Assembly (NCBI RefSeq): GCF_029910215.1
Contig: NZ_CP110396.1
Location: 62,001-126,000 of the forward strand
Direction of reading: 5' to 3'
DNA: 64,000 bases
From: Paraburkholderia sp. D15
GTDB taxonomy: Bacteria; Pseudomonadota; Gammaproteobacteria; Burkholderiales; Burkholderiaceae
The first letter of the stretch is position 1. Every line of letters begins with the position of its first letter. Of this stretch, positions 45,903 to 54,854 are shown piece by piece. The translations under genes and the position numbers were made by a program. The notes beneath the pieces were generated by a model, which was given only the letters and a program-made list of their open reading frames with translations, did not search any database and was not told the origin of the DNA.

Positions 45903-46910
45903 CTAGGCCGACAGCCGCCGCTCGACACTCGGCGCATGGCCGAACTGCGCGCGGTACGCCTTGCTGAAATGGCACGGCGAATGAAACCCGCACACGGTCG
46001 TGACCCGCGCGATGGACGCATCCGTATTGCGCAGCAGCTCGCGCGCGCGCCGCAAGCGCAGCGTCAGGTAGTAATGCGTGGGCGACACGCTCAGGAACAT
46101 CTTGAACATCCGCTGCAAATGGCGTTGCGACAGATGCACGAGCCGCGCGAGTTCGTCGAGCGACAACGGCTCCTCGATGTTCGCCTCCATCAGCCGCACC
46201 ACTTCGATCAGTTCGGCTCGCGAAAATCCGACCCGCGCGTCGACGGGAATGTGCTGATAGTCGGTCGAGCCGCGAATCCGCTCGACGATGAACTGCTCCG
46301 ACACCTGCGCCGCCACCGAGCGGCCGAGCCGCAGGCCGACGAGATTCAGCATCAGATCGAGCGGCGCGGTGCCGCCGGTGCAGGTCATGCGGTCGCGGTC
46401 GATCACGAACAGTTCATCCGCGAAACGCACGTGCGGATAGCTCTTGTGCAACGGCGACATGTCTTCCCAATGCACGGTCGCGCGGTAGCCGTCGAGCAGA
46501 CCGGCGGCCAGCAGCGCATACGGTCCGGTGCAGATGCCGCCGAGCGGAATGCCCTGGTCCGCCACCTCGCGCAGCAGCGCGATCACGGTGTCGTTCACGT
46601 ACTCGCGCACGTGCCAGCCGGCACACACGAACAGCACATCCGGCAGACCCGCTTCGGCGAGCGTCGTGGTGGGCTTCACCGTGATGCCGTTGCTGGCGCG
46701 CGCCGGTTCGCCGTCCGGCGTGATCACCGACCACCGGTAATGCTGCGCGCGACCCACGTAGTTGGCCATGCGCAGCACCTCGACCGCGCTGGTGAACGCG
46801 ATCATCGAAAAATTCGGCAGCGTCAGAAAGCCGACGTGCGCGAGCCCGGACAGCGGCGCGCCGGTGGCTTCGGCAGGCGTCTCGACCGGTACGATCGCGT
46901 CGCGCTTCAT
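45903..46910 (-). CDS. GlxA-family AraC-type regulator inside the choline transporter operon
   Basis: 335 residues. The sensor domain (about 22-200) has LPNFSMIAFTSAVEVLRMAN and GGICTGPYALLAAGLLDGYR. The AraC-type DNA-binding domain (about 225-325) has SLDELARLVHLSQRHLQRMF and CGFHSPCHFSKAYRAQFG. It is the window member most similar by eye to the regulator at 5762. It starts eight bases after the choW stop and is followed by choX, so it is made together with the transporter. A role as a betaine- or choline-catabolism activator (GbdR-like) is likely, though which of the two genes is the orthologue is open. Confidence 0.9.
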   Translation of the reverse strand: MKRDAIVPVETPAEATGAPLSGLAHVGFLTLPNFSMIAFTSAVEVLRMANYVGRAQHYRWSVITPDGEPARASNGITVKPTTTLAEAGLPDVLFVCAGWHVREYVNDTVIALLREVADQGIPLGGICTGPYALLAAGLLDGYRATVHWEDMSPLHKSYPHVRFADELFVIDRDRMTCTGGTAPLDLMLNLVGLRLGRSVAAQVSEQFIVERIRGSTDYQHIPVDARVGFSRAELIEVVRLMEANIEEPLSLDELARLVHLSQRHLQRMFKMFLSVSPTHYYLTLRLRRARELLRNTDASIARVTTVCGFHSPCHFSKAYRAQFGHAPSVERRLSA

Positions 46911-46917
46911 GGGCGGC

Positions 46918-47820
46918 TCAGCCGTGTTGCGCCGCCGGCTCGCGGCGCACTTTCATCAGACCGCGCAGACCGGCGAACAGCGGCGCGCGCGCCATGCCCG
47001 GCGCCCGGCCGAAGCTTTCCGTGATGCGGTCGAGAATGATCGCGAGCATCACCACCGAGAGGCCGCTTTCGAAACCGAGCCCGATATCGAGGCGCTGAAT
47101 GCTGGCGAGCACGTCGTTGCCGAGACCGCCCGCGCCGACCATCGACGCGATGATCACCATCGACAGCGCCATCATGATGGTCTGGTTCACGCCGGTCATG
47201 ATGGACGGCAGCGCATTCGGAAACTGCACCTTGTACAGCAGTTGCCACGGCGTGCAGCCGAATGCCTGCCCCGCTTCGACGATCTCGCGGTTCACGTGCT
47301 TGATGCCGAGCGACGTCAGACGCACCGCGGGCGGCATCGCGAAGATCACGGTGGAGAGAATCCCCGGCACGCGGCCGAGGCCGAACAGCATCGCGGCCGG
47401 AATCAGGTAGACGAAGGCCGGCATGGTCTGCATCAGATCGAGCACCGGACGCACGATCATTTCGACGGTGCGGCTCTTCGCGGTCCAGATGCCGAGCGGC
47501 ACGCCGAGCAGGAGGCTGATCAAGGTCGACGACAGCGTCAGCCCCAGCGTGATGACCATCTGATCCCAGAAGCCGGTGCCGTAGATCAGCAGCAGCGCGA
47601 GCAGCGTGAAGGTCGCGAAGCGCCAGCCGACCCGCCATAGACCGATGCCGACGAAGAACGCCATCATCGCCCACATCGGCACGGCCTGAAGGCTGTGCTC
47701 GACCAGCGCGGCAAAACTCTCGATCACCTTGCCGATCGAGTCGAACGTCTTCGCGTCGTGGTCGAGCAGATAGTGGACGCCGTGATCGACCCAGGCGCCA
47801 AGTGGAATGACTTCAGACAT
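46918..47820 (-). CDS. choW: Choline ABC transporter permease
   Basis: 300-residue inner membrane permease of the ProW/OpuAB type. After an N-terminal segment with a periplasmic or amphipathic stretch, six or more membrane helices follow (WAMMAFFVGIGLWRVGW onward). The ABC coupling motif is EAGQAFGCTPWQLLYKV. The start overlaps the choV stop by eight bases. With ChoV and ChoX it imports choline; the family also takes betaine or carnitine in some species, so specificity rests on ChoX similarity. Confidence 0.93.
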   Translation of the reverse strand: MSEVIPLGAWVDHGVHYLLDHDAKTFDSIGKVIESFAALVEHSLQAVPMWAMMAFFVGIGLWRVGWRFATFTLLALLLIYGTGFWDQMVITLGLTLSSTLISLLLGVPLGIWTAKSRTVEMIVRPVLDLMQTMPAFVYLIPAAMLFGLGRVPGILSTVIFAMPPAVRLTSLGIKHVNREIVEAGQAFGCTPWQLLYKVQFPNALPSIMTGVNQTIMMALSMVIIASMVGAGGLGNDVLASIQRLDIGLGFESGLSVVMLAIILDRITESFGRAPGMARAPLFAGLRGLMKVRREPAAQHG

Positions 47821-48991
47821 GGGAACCTCGATGGCGCGTGAGAACGTTCAGCACGTTCGACTGGTTGATCGATCCGCAGTAAAAGCCGTCCGCGTCGACC
47901 ACCGGCAGCGGCGCGCGGCTCGCCACCACGCGTTCGACGACGTCGTCGAGCGGCGTGCTGCGACGGATGCATTCGATGTGATTGAGTTGCGGCGACGCGC
48001 CGCCGGTCGCATCGCGGCCCACGAAGCCGCGGAACCGGCGCTCGCCGTCGAGCACGAACGCGTAGTCGGCGCTGCCGTTCAGCGTGGCGGCCACGCTCGA
48101 CGCGTCGAGCGCCTGCGAGTGCTGCATCAGCGGCACGGCGTCGGTCTGCATCAGATCGCCGGCCGTCAGATAGCGGCTGGTGTCGATGCCTTCGAAGAAA
48201 GCCCGCACGTAGTCGTCGGCGGGATGGGTGATGATCTGCTGCGGCGTGCCGACCTGCACGACGCGCCCGCCTTCCATGATCGCGATGCGCGTGCCGATGC
48301 GCATCGCCTCTTCCAGGTCGTGCGACACGAACAGGATCGTGCGTTGCTGTTCGCGTTGCAGATCGAGCAGCACGTTCTGCATTTCCTTGCGCTTGAGCGG
48401 ATCGAGCGCGGAGAACGCTTCGTCCATGATCATCAGCGACGGGTTGACCGCCAGTGCACGCGCCAGACCCACGCGCTGCTGCATGCCGCCCGACAGTTGC
48501 GCGGGCAACTTCCCGGCGAACGGCGCGAGGCCGACCTGTTCGAGCACGGTCATCGCGCGCCGTTCGCGCTCCTTGCGGCCCATGCCCGCCACTTCGAGGC
48601 CGAAGGCCGCATTGGACAGCACGGTGCGCTGCGGCATCAACGCGAAGGACTGGAACACCATGCTCATGTCCTTGCGGCGCAGCGCGGTCAATTCCGCGCG
48701 CGGCACGGCGGCCACGTCGCGTCCGTCGATCAGCACCTTGCCCGCGCTCGGTTCGACGAGCCGGTTGATCAGACGGATCAGCGTCGACTTGCCGGAGCCG
48801 GACAGGCCCATCAGCACGAAGATCTCGCCTTCCTTGACCTCGAACGACACGTTGTGAACACCGACGATCTGACCGGTCTGCGCGAACACGTCCTCTTTCG
48901 TCGCACCGCCGGCCATCATGTTGAGTGCCTGTTTCGGGTTGGTGCCGAACACCTTGCACAACCCTTCAACGACGACCTTGGGGGAATTCAT
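47813..48991 (-). CDS. choV: Choline ABC transporter ATPase with CBS pair
   Basis: 392 residues. The ATPase domain shows Walker A GLSGSGKST, Q-loop QSFALMP, signature LSGGM and Walker B LMIMDEAFSALD. A C-terminal CBS pair (about 275-385) contains MQTDAVPLMQHSQALD and RSTPLDDVVERVV, as in ProV/OpuAA-type osmoprotectant importers, where it senses ionic strength or nucleotide. The start at 48991 has AGGAGAG upstream; the frame extends to 49381 without support. It is the first gene of the operon choV, choW, regulator, choX. Confidence 0.94.
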   Translation of the reverse strand: MNSPKVVVEGLCKVFGTNPKQALNMMAGGATKEDVFAQTGQIVGVHNVSFEVKEGEIFVLMGLSGSGKSTLIRLINRLVEPSAGKVLIDGRDVAAVPRAELTALRRKDMSMVFQSFALMPQRTVLSNAAFGLEVAGMGRKERERRAMTVLEQVGLAPFAGKLPAQLSGGMQQRVGLARALAVNPSLMIMDEAFSALDPLKRKEMQNVLLDLQREQQRTILFVSHDLEEAMRIGTRIAIMEGGRVVQVGTPQQIITHPADDYVRAFFEGIDTSRYLTAGDLMQTDAVPLMQHSQALDASSVAATLNGSADYAFVLDGERRFRGFVGRDATGGASPQLNHIECIRRSTPLDDVVERVVASRAPLPVVDADGFYCGSINQSNVLNVLTRHRGSHV

Positions 48992-49082
48992 TGAATGCTC
49001 TCTCCTAGCGTGGCGGACGTCCGTCCGCGCTGTGCATACATAGTTGCCAGAAAAAAGTGCGCGTTGCCGACTATTTGCGACA

Positions 49083-49112
49083 ACCACATGTGGAAATACG
49101 ACACCTGTGGTT
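49083..49112. promoter_or_regulatory. Candidate operator upstream of choV
   Basis: CCACATGTGG is a perfect 10-bp palindrome (49084-49093), and the related ACCTGTGGT follows at 49103-49111, about two helical turns along. It lies about 90-120 bp upstream of the choV start, a suitable place for an activator or repressor of choline transport. No specific protein can be assigned. The rest of 48992-49271 shows no gene and no clear promoter by eye. Confidence 0.35.
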
Positions 49113-49271
49113 CGCGCGAGCGGGCGGACGATGCCGGGAGGCTTGCTGGGTAAGGGTTTGGCGGGGGTAGACAGGAACGTGGGGGCGTGTCGCGCCAGAG
49201 CAAGTGACGGTACTTGCGGCAGCGCAACACGACAGGAGACCAGACGAAACGGGCGAGCCGGCGCTCGCGCC

Positions 49272-50567
49272 TCACTGCGCGGCAGGCGCGGCCCGATACG
49301 CGCGCCGCCCGACCAGCAGGGCCAGCAGCGCCGACACCGCGAGACTGGCCGCCACCACGTACAAGCCCGCGGCATAGCCACCCGTCACGCCCTTCAGCCA
49401 GCCGATCGCGAACGGACCGACGAAGCCGCCCAGATTGCCGATCGAGTTGATCATCGCGATGCCGGCCGCGGCGCCCGCGCCCGACAGGAAGGTGCTCGGC
49501 ATCGCCCACAGCGGCGCCTTCGCCGCGCTGATACCGACGTTCACCACCACCAGCGCCAGCACGACCGCCACCGCCGTGTCCGCGACGCCGGCCCAAGCGA
49601 GACCGATCGCCGCCGCCACGCACGGCAGCACGACGTGCCACCTGCGCTCGTTGCGCCGGTCCGAGCGACGCGCCCACCACACCATGCCGAGCACGGCCAG
49701 CACGCTCGGGATCGCATTCAACGCGCCGGTGCCGAGCGCGCTGAAACCGAACTGGCGGATGATCAGCGGCGCCCACAAGCCGAGCGTGTAAAGACCCGCG
49801 GAGGTGCCGAAATAAATCATCGCCATGATCCACACGCGCGTGTCGCGCAGCGCCGCGAGCGCGCCGGCCGCGTGCCCGGCCTGGGCTTCGCGTCCCCGGC
49901 GTTCTTCGCGCAGCGTCGCGATCAGCCAGGCTTTTTCGTCGTCGGCGAGCCAGCCGGCGCGGTCCGGCGAATCGGTCAGCGCCTTGAGCACCACGAAGCC
50001 GAGCACGACCGCCGGAATCGCTTCGATGATGAACAGCCACTGCCAGTCCTTCAGACCCAGCAACGCGGGCATCTGCATGATCGCGCCGGAAATCGGCGAG
50101 CCGATCGCGGTGGACAGCGGCGCGGCCGCCATGAACGCGGCCGCCGCCACCGCGCGCTGACGCGACGGAAACCACTGGCTCAGGTACAGGATGATGCCGG
50201 GGAAGAATCCCGCCTCCGCGACGCCGAGCAGAAAGCGCAGCACGTAAAACGACGTCGGCCCGGTCACGAACGCCGACGCCGCCGACACGAGCCCCCACGT
50301 CACCATCACGCGCGCGATCCACAACCGCGCGCCGACCTTGTCGAGAATCAGGTTCGACGGCACCTCGCACAGAAAGTAGCCGAGAAAGAAGATGCCGCCG
50401 CCGAGGCCGAACATGGTCGGCGTGAGACCGAGGTCGTGGTTCATCGTGATCGCCGCGAAGCCGACGTTCACGCGGTCGAGAAAGCTCACGAAATACAGCA
50501 GCATCACGAAGGGCAGAATGCGCCAGGTGAGCTTGCGGACCACACGGGCTTGCACGTCGGTGTTCAT
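49272..50567 (-). CDS. MFS transporter of the tartrate/phthalate (ACS) family
   Basis: 431 residues with about 12 membrane helices. LDRVNVGFAAITM in helix 1 and LGVAEAGFFPGIILYLSQWF in helix 4 are signatures of the anion:cation symporter family. The start at 50567 (MNTDVQARVV) has GGAG seven bases ahead, better than the ATG four codons upstream. It follows the tartrate-dehydrogenase-like gene by about 135 bases on the same strand, so tartrate or another hydroxy-dicarboxylate is the likely substrate (TtuB-like). Confidence 0.88.
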   Translation of the reverse strand: MNTDVQARVVRKLTWRILPFVMLLYFVSFLDRVNVGFAAITMNHDLGLTPTMFGLGGGIFFLGYFLCEVPSNLILDKVGARLWIARVMVTWGLVSAASAFVTGPTSFYVLRFLLGVAEAGFFPGIILYLSQWFPSRQRAVAAAAFMAAAPLSTAIGSPISGAIMQMPALLGLKDWQWLFIIEAIPAVVLGFVVLKALTDSPDRAGWLADDEKAWLIATLREERRGREAQAGHAAGALAALRDTRVWIMAMIYFGTSAGLYTLGLWAPLIIRQFGFSALGTGALNAIPSVLAVLGMVWWARRSDRRNERRWHVVLPCVAAAIGLAWAGVADTAVAVVLALVVVNVGISAAKAPLWAMPSTFLSGAGAAAGIAMINSIGNLGGFVGPFAIGWLKGVTGGYAAGLYVVAASLAVSALLALLVGRRAYRAAPAAQ

Positions 50568-50701
50568 GTCTGTCTCCACTCATTCCCTGCACGGTGCAGT
50601 GAGATCGCCCGTGACGCGATGCGGCCGGGCGTTGTGTATTTGGGTTGCTCGCGCGTTGCTCGCGGGTTGCTCGCGCTCAGCGCCACGCGGCGGGGTCGAA
50701 C

Positions 50702-51814
50702 TCAGGCGGCCTTGACCGCCTGCCGCCCTGCTCCGCCCGCCTGCGTGGCCAGCCGCGCGCAGACAGCGTCCGTCACCTGCGCGGTGGTCGCGCTGCCGCC
50801 CAGGTCGCCGGTATGCAGCGACGCGTCCGCGGTGATCCGTTCGATCGCGGCCATCAACTGCTTCGCCGCGTCGTCCTCGCCCAGGTGTTCGAGCAGCATC
50901 ACCGCCGACCAGAACGTGCCGACCGGATTCGCGAGCCCCTTGCCCATGATGTCGAAGGCGGAACCGTGGATCGGTTCGAACATCGACGGATAGCGGCGCT
51001 CGGGATCGAGATTCGCGGTCGGCGCGATGCCGAGGCTGCCGGCCAGCGCGGCCGCGAGATCGCTGAGGATGTCGGCGTGCAGATTGGTCGCGACGATCGT
51101 ATCGAGCGTGGCCGGCCGGTTGACCATGCGCGCGGTCGCGGCGTCGACCAGTTCCTTGTCCCAGCGCACATCCGGAAACTCCTTCGAGATCTGCAGCGCG
51201 ATCTCGTCCCACATCACCATCGCGTGACGCTGCGCGTTGCTCTTGGTGATCACCGTCAGCAGCTTGCGCGGACGCGATTGCGCGAGCCGGAATGCGAAAC
51301 GCAGAATGCGCTCGACGCCGGCGCGCGTCATCATCGACACGTCGGTCGCGACTTCGATCGGGTGACCCTGATGCGCGCGGCCGCCCACGCCCGCGTATTC
51401 GCCCTCGGAGTTCTCGCGCACGATCACCCAGTCGAGGTCTTGCGGCGCGCAGCGTTTCAACGGCGCGTCGATGCCCGGCAGGATGCGCGTGGGCCGCACG
51501 TTCGCGTACTGGTCGAAGCCCTGGCAGATCTTCAGGCGCAGCCCCCACAGCGTGATGTGATCCGGAATATGCGGGTCGCCGGCCGAGCCGAACAGGATCG
51601 CGTCCTTGTCGCGCAGCGCATCGAGTCCGTCGGCGGGCATCATCACGCCGTGCTCGCGGTAGTAGTCGCCGCCCCAGCCGAAATTCTCGAACTCGAACTG
51701 GAACGCGTCGCCGCGCGCGGCGATCGCTTCGAGCACGCGCTGGCCCGCCGGTACGACTTCCTTGCCGATGCCGTCGCCGGGAATGGTTGCGATGCGATAG
51801 GTCTTCATCTTCAC
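50702..51814 (-). CDS. ttuC: Tartrate dehydrogenase / D-malate decarboxylase (TtuC-type)
   Basis: About 370 residues of the isopropylmalate/isocitrate dehydrogenase fold. IATIPGDGIGKEV, the metal-binding ANLDPERRYPSMFEPIHGSA-like region and VRENSEGEYAGVGG identify the tartrate/D-malate branch, which oxidises or decarboxylates tartrate, malate and relatives with NAD. AGGAG is seven bases ahead of a GTG at 51814; the usual ATG (MKTYRIA) two codons later would be 13 bases away, so GTG is preferred. The leader has three CACAACTCAC-like 11-bp repeats (about 51827-51857). Pairing with the MFS gene suggests an uptake and oxidation module. Confidence 0.88.
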   Translation of the reverse strand: MKMKTYRIATIPGDGIGKEVVPAGQRVLEAIAARGDAFQFEFENFGWGGDYYREHGVMMPADGLDALRDKDAILFGSAGDPHIPDHITLWGLRLKICQGFDQYANVRPTRILPGIDAPLKRCAPQDLDWVIVRENSEGEYAGVGGRAHQGHPIEVATDVSMMTRAGVERILRFAFRLAQSRPRKLLTVITKSNAQRHAMVMWDEIALQISKEFPDVRWDKELVDAATARMVNRPATLDTIVATNLHADILSDLAAALAGSLGIAPTANLDPERRYPSMFEPIHGSAFDIMGKGLANPVGTFWSAVMLLEHLGEDDAAKQLMAAIERITADASLHTGDLGGSATTAQVTDAVCARLATQAGGAGRQAVKAA

Positions 51815-51920
51815 GAAGCGTCTCCTGAGGTGTGAGTGAGTTGTGGGTGAGTTGTGAGCGATCGAGACACATCGTAGAGCCGCGAGCGCGGCCGCAAACG
51901 CTGCTAGACTCAAAGCATCT

Positions 51921-51935
51921 TTAACCTCAGGTTAA
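51921..51935. promoter_or_regulatory. Probable LysR operator between ttuC and lysR
   Basis: TTAACC-TCA-GGTTAA is a perfect dyad with a three-base spacer, 16 bases before the lysR start. It suits autoregulation by the divergent LysR protein and control of the ttuC side. The core has the T-N-A form of LysR boxes, though the spacing is T-N13-A and not the classical T-N11-A. Confidence 0.6.
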
Positions 51936-51950
51936 CAATGGGCGGCTGCC

Positions 51951-52871
51951 GTGACTGCATCGATACAACCGGACGACCTCGCGTTTTTCTCGACGCTCGC
52001 CGCCGCCGGCAGTCTCACGGCGGCCGCGCGCGAGCTCGGTCTGAGCACGGCGGCCGTGAGCAAGCATCTCGCGCAGATGGAAATGCGCGCGAGCGTCGCG
52101 CTGGTGAACCGCACCACGCGGCGCATGAGCCTCACCCCCGAGGGCGAGCTGTATCTGAACCGCGCGCGGCGCATCCTCGGCGAACTGGACGATCTCGCGC
52201 AACTGCTCGGCGGCTCGCAGGCCGCGCCCAAGGGTTTGCTGCGGGTCAACGCGACGCTCGGTTTCGGCCGCAGCCATGTCGCGCCGCTAATCTCGCGTTT
52301 CGTGCGGCGTTTTCCGGAGGTGGATGTGCAACTGCATCTGTCGGTCGATCCCCCGCCGCTCAGCGACGATGCCTTCGATGTCTGCGTGCGCTTCGGCGAA
52401 CCGCCGGATGCCCGCGTGATCGCCCGCAAGGTGGCGCGCAACCGGCGTCTGCTGTGCGCGGCGCCGGCCTATCTGGCGGCACGGCGCGCGCCGCGCAGCC
52501 CGGCCGAGCTGACGCAGCACAACTGCATCGGCATCCGCCAGGGCGACGACGGTTACGGGGTATGGCGTCTGACCAGCGGACGCGGCGCGAGCGAGAAAAC
52601 CGAAACGGTGCGCGTGCGCGGCAACCTCACCACCAACGACGGCGAGATCGCGGTGAAATGGGCGCTCGACGGTCACGGCATTCTGATGCGCGCGGAGTGG
52701 GACATCGCCGACTATCTCGACGATGGCCGTCTCGTCCACGTGTTGCCGGATTACCGCACGCCGGGCGCGGATATTTACGCGGTGTACCCGCAGCCATTGC
52801 AGATGACGGCGCGCGTGAAAGCGTTCGTCGACATGCTCATCGAGACGCTCGGCGCGCGCGGGCCGACGTGA
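51951..52871 (+). CDS. LysR-family transcriptional regulator
   Basis: 306 residues starting at GTG 51951. The N-terminal winged helix (FFSTLAAAGSLTAAARELGL, STAAVSKHLAQME) is followed by a type 2 periplasmic-binding effector domain from about 95. It is transcribed away from ttuC and the MFS gene, the typical arrangement for a regulator responding to the substrate, here probably tartrate or malate. A 15-bp dyad sits just ahead of its start. Confidence 0.92.
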   Translation: MTASIQPDDLAFFSTLAAAGSLTAAARELGLSTAAVSKHLAQMEMRASVALVNRTTRRMSLTPEGELYLNRARRILGELDDLAQLLGGSQAAPKGLLRVNATLGFGRSHVAPLISRFVRRFPEVDVQLHLSVDPPPLSDDAFDVCVRFGEPPDARVIARKVARNRRLLCAAPAYLAARRAPRSPAELTQHNCIGIRQGDDGYGVWRLTSGRGASEKTETVRVRGNLTTNDGEIAVKWALDGHGILMRAEWDIADYLDDGRLVHVLPDYRTPGADIYAVYPQPLQMTARVKAFVDMLIETLGARGPT

Positions 52872-52913
52872 CGAAGGCAATCACGATGCGGAAGTGACCC
52901 TACGCGGCGCAGC

Positions 52914-54596
52914 TCACCCCGCCGCGCGTCGCACGGCTTCCTCCTCCTGCAACTGCCGCCAGAGAATTTTGCCGCTGCCCGACTTCGGCAACGCGCTCAC
53001 GAACTCGACGATCCGCGGCGCCTTGTACACGGCCATCTGCCCGTGCGACCAGTCGATGATCTCCTGCGCGCCGACCTTGCCCACATACGCATCGTCGAGC
53101 ACCACCAGCGCTTTCACCGTCTCGCCGCGCTTCTCGTCCTGCACGCCGATCACGCACACTTCATGAATCGCCGGATGCCGGTACATCAGCGCCTCGACTT
53201 CGGCCGGCCACACCTTGTAGCCCGATGCGTTGATCATCCGTTTGAGACGATCGGTCATGAAGAAGTAGCCATCCTCATCGATATGGCCGAGGTCGCCGGT
53301 ACGCAGAAAACGCTTGCCGTCGAGTTCGACGAAAGCCTCCGCGCTCGCTTTCGGATTGCGCCAGTACCCCTGCATCACCTGCGGCCCGTGGGTGACGATC
53401 TCGCCGGTCTCGCCGCGCGGCAATTCCTGCAACGAAACCGGATCGATCACGCGCGAATCCACGTCGAACACCGGTATGCCGAGACATTGCGCCTTCGGCC
53501 GGTGCGGCGGATTGATGTGCGTGCCGGCGATCGTTTCGGTCATCCCGTAGCCTTCCACGTAGTCGAGCCCGGTCAACGCCTTGAGCTTTCTCGCGATCGC
53601 GTCGGGCATCGCCGCGCCGCCGCCGCGCGTGCCGGTGAGGCTCGACAGATCGTAGTCGCCGAGTTTCGGGTTCGACAGGAAGTCGACCATCATCGTCGAG
53701 ATCGATTGCCACGACGACACGCGATATTTCTCGATGCATAGCGCGGCGGTATCGCGATCCCAGCGCGGCAACAGCACGATCGTCGCGCCCGCGAAGATCG
53801 GCCCGTTCATGCCGCCCTGCATGCCGGTCACGTGAAAAAGCGGCAGCACGGACAGGCTCACGCTATCGGCCGCCGACGCGAACCACACGCAGCAGCCGAG
53901 CGTCGTGCTCATCACGCTGCGATGGGTATGCATGCAGCCTTTCGGCTTGCCGGTCGTGCCCGACGTATACGGCATCACGCACAGATCGTCGGCGCCTGCC
54001 GTCAGCGGACCCGGCGCGATGTGCCGTTCGAGCACGTCGCGCCACGCCGTGACGCCCGGGCGCGCGAATGTCCGGCGCGGCGCGGCGACGAACTCCGGCA
54101 CCGCGAACGGCGACGGACGCTTCAGATAATCGCTATACGTGGCGACGATCGCGTGACGCAGGCCCTGGCCGGGCGCATCGCCGAGCAAGGGCTCGACGTT
54201 CGGAAACAGACACTGCGGCGCGATGATCGTGGTCGCGCCGCTGTCTTCCACATAGTGCGCGAGTTCGGCGCTCATGTTCATCGGATTGACCGGCACCACG
54301 ACCGCGTTCGCGCGCAGGATGCCGTAGTAAGCGATGACCCATTGCGGACTGTTCTGCATGTACAGCAGCACGCGATCGCCGGCCTGCACCCGGCATTCCT
54401 GTTGCAGGAAACCGGCGATCCGTTCGGTCTCGTCCTTGAATTCGGCGTAGGTGACCGGCGTGTCGTAGAAGAGGATGAACGGCTTGTCGGGAAAGCGCGT
54501 CGCCGAGACCTCGGCGTTGTAGTACAGGCTGGTTTCGGGCAGCGTCAGATGGCGCGGGACCTGCGGCGGCCAGTGTGGAAAGTGGCTTTGATTCAC
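52914..54596 (-). CDS. Long-chain acyl-CoA synthetase / AMP-dependent ligase
   Basis: 560 residues of the ANL superfamily. P-loop YTSGTTGKPKGCMHTH (about 195-210), GYGMTE, LRTGDLGHIDEDGYFFM, and the C-terminal catalytic lysine in PKSGSGKILWRQL are all present. It activates a carboxylic acid to its acyl-CoA through an acyl-AMP. The start is GTG 54596 with AGGAG five bases ahead; the ATG nine codons upstream lies before that site. It is divergent from an acyl-CoA dehydrogenase, so the two probably act on the same fatty or branched acid. Confidence 0.9.
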   Translation of the reverse strand: MNQSHFPHWPPQVPRHLTLPETSLYYNAEVSATRFPDKPFILFYDTPVTYAEFKDETERIAGFLQQECRVQAGDRVLLYMQNSPQWVIAYYGILRANAVVVPVNPMNMSAELAHYVEDSGATTIIAPQCLFPNVEPLLGDAPGQGLRHAIVATYSDYLKRPSPFAVPEFVAAPRRTFARPGVTAWRDVLERHIAPGPLTAGADDLCVMPYTSGTTGKPKGCMHTHRSVMSTTLGCCVWFASAADSVSLSVLPLFHVTGMQGGMNGPIFAGATIVLLPRWDRDTAALCIEKYRVSSWQSISTMMVDFLSNPKLGDYDLSSLTGTRGGGAAMPDAIARKLKALTGLDYVEGYGMTETIAGTHINPPHRPKAQCLGIPVFDVDSRVIDPVSLQELPRGETGEIVTHGPQVMQGYWRNPKASAEAFVELDGKRFLRTGDLGHIDEDGYFFMTDRLKRMINASGYKVWPAEVEALMYRHPAIHEVCVIGVQDEKRGETVKALVVLDDAYVGKVGAQEIIDWSHGQMAVYKAPRIVEFVSALPKSGSGKILWRQLQEEEAVRRAAG

Positions 54597-54854
54597 GACG
54601 TCTCCTGCGAGATCGATGCACATAAACGGGTGTGAATATCCGGGCGTCTTCCGACGGTCATCCGCATCGGAATCGCTTCGCCAATAAAAGCACGCTCATT
54701 CGCTTTTGCGATAGACTGACACGTCGCCCGTCAGCGGATGACTGGGATTTACCCCGATATCCGCGCTACCGATCTTCTCCGCGCCACGTCTCCCCACCCG
54801 TCGAGCGCCCCCTCAACCGAGCCGCGCGGCTCATCGTCGAACAGGTCTTCTCTC

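Noticed and set aside
49020..49110. Sigma-54 promoter for choV
   Set aside because: A TGGCAA...TGC match on the minus strand has the GG-GC spacing wrong by one base.
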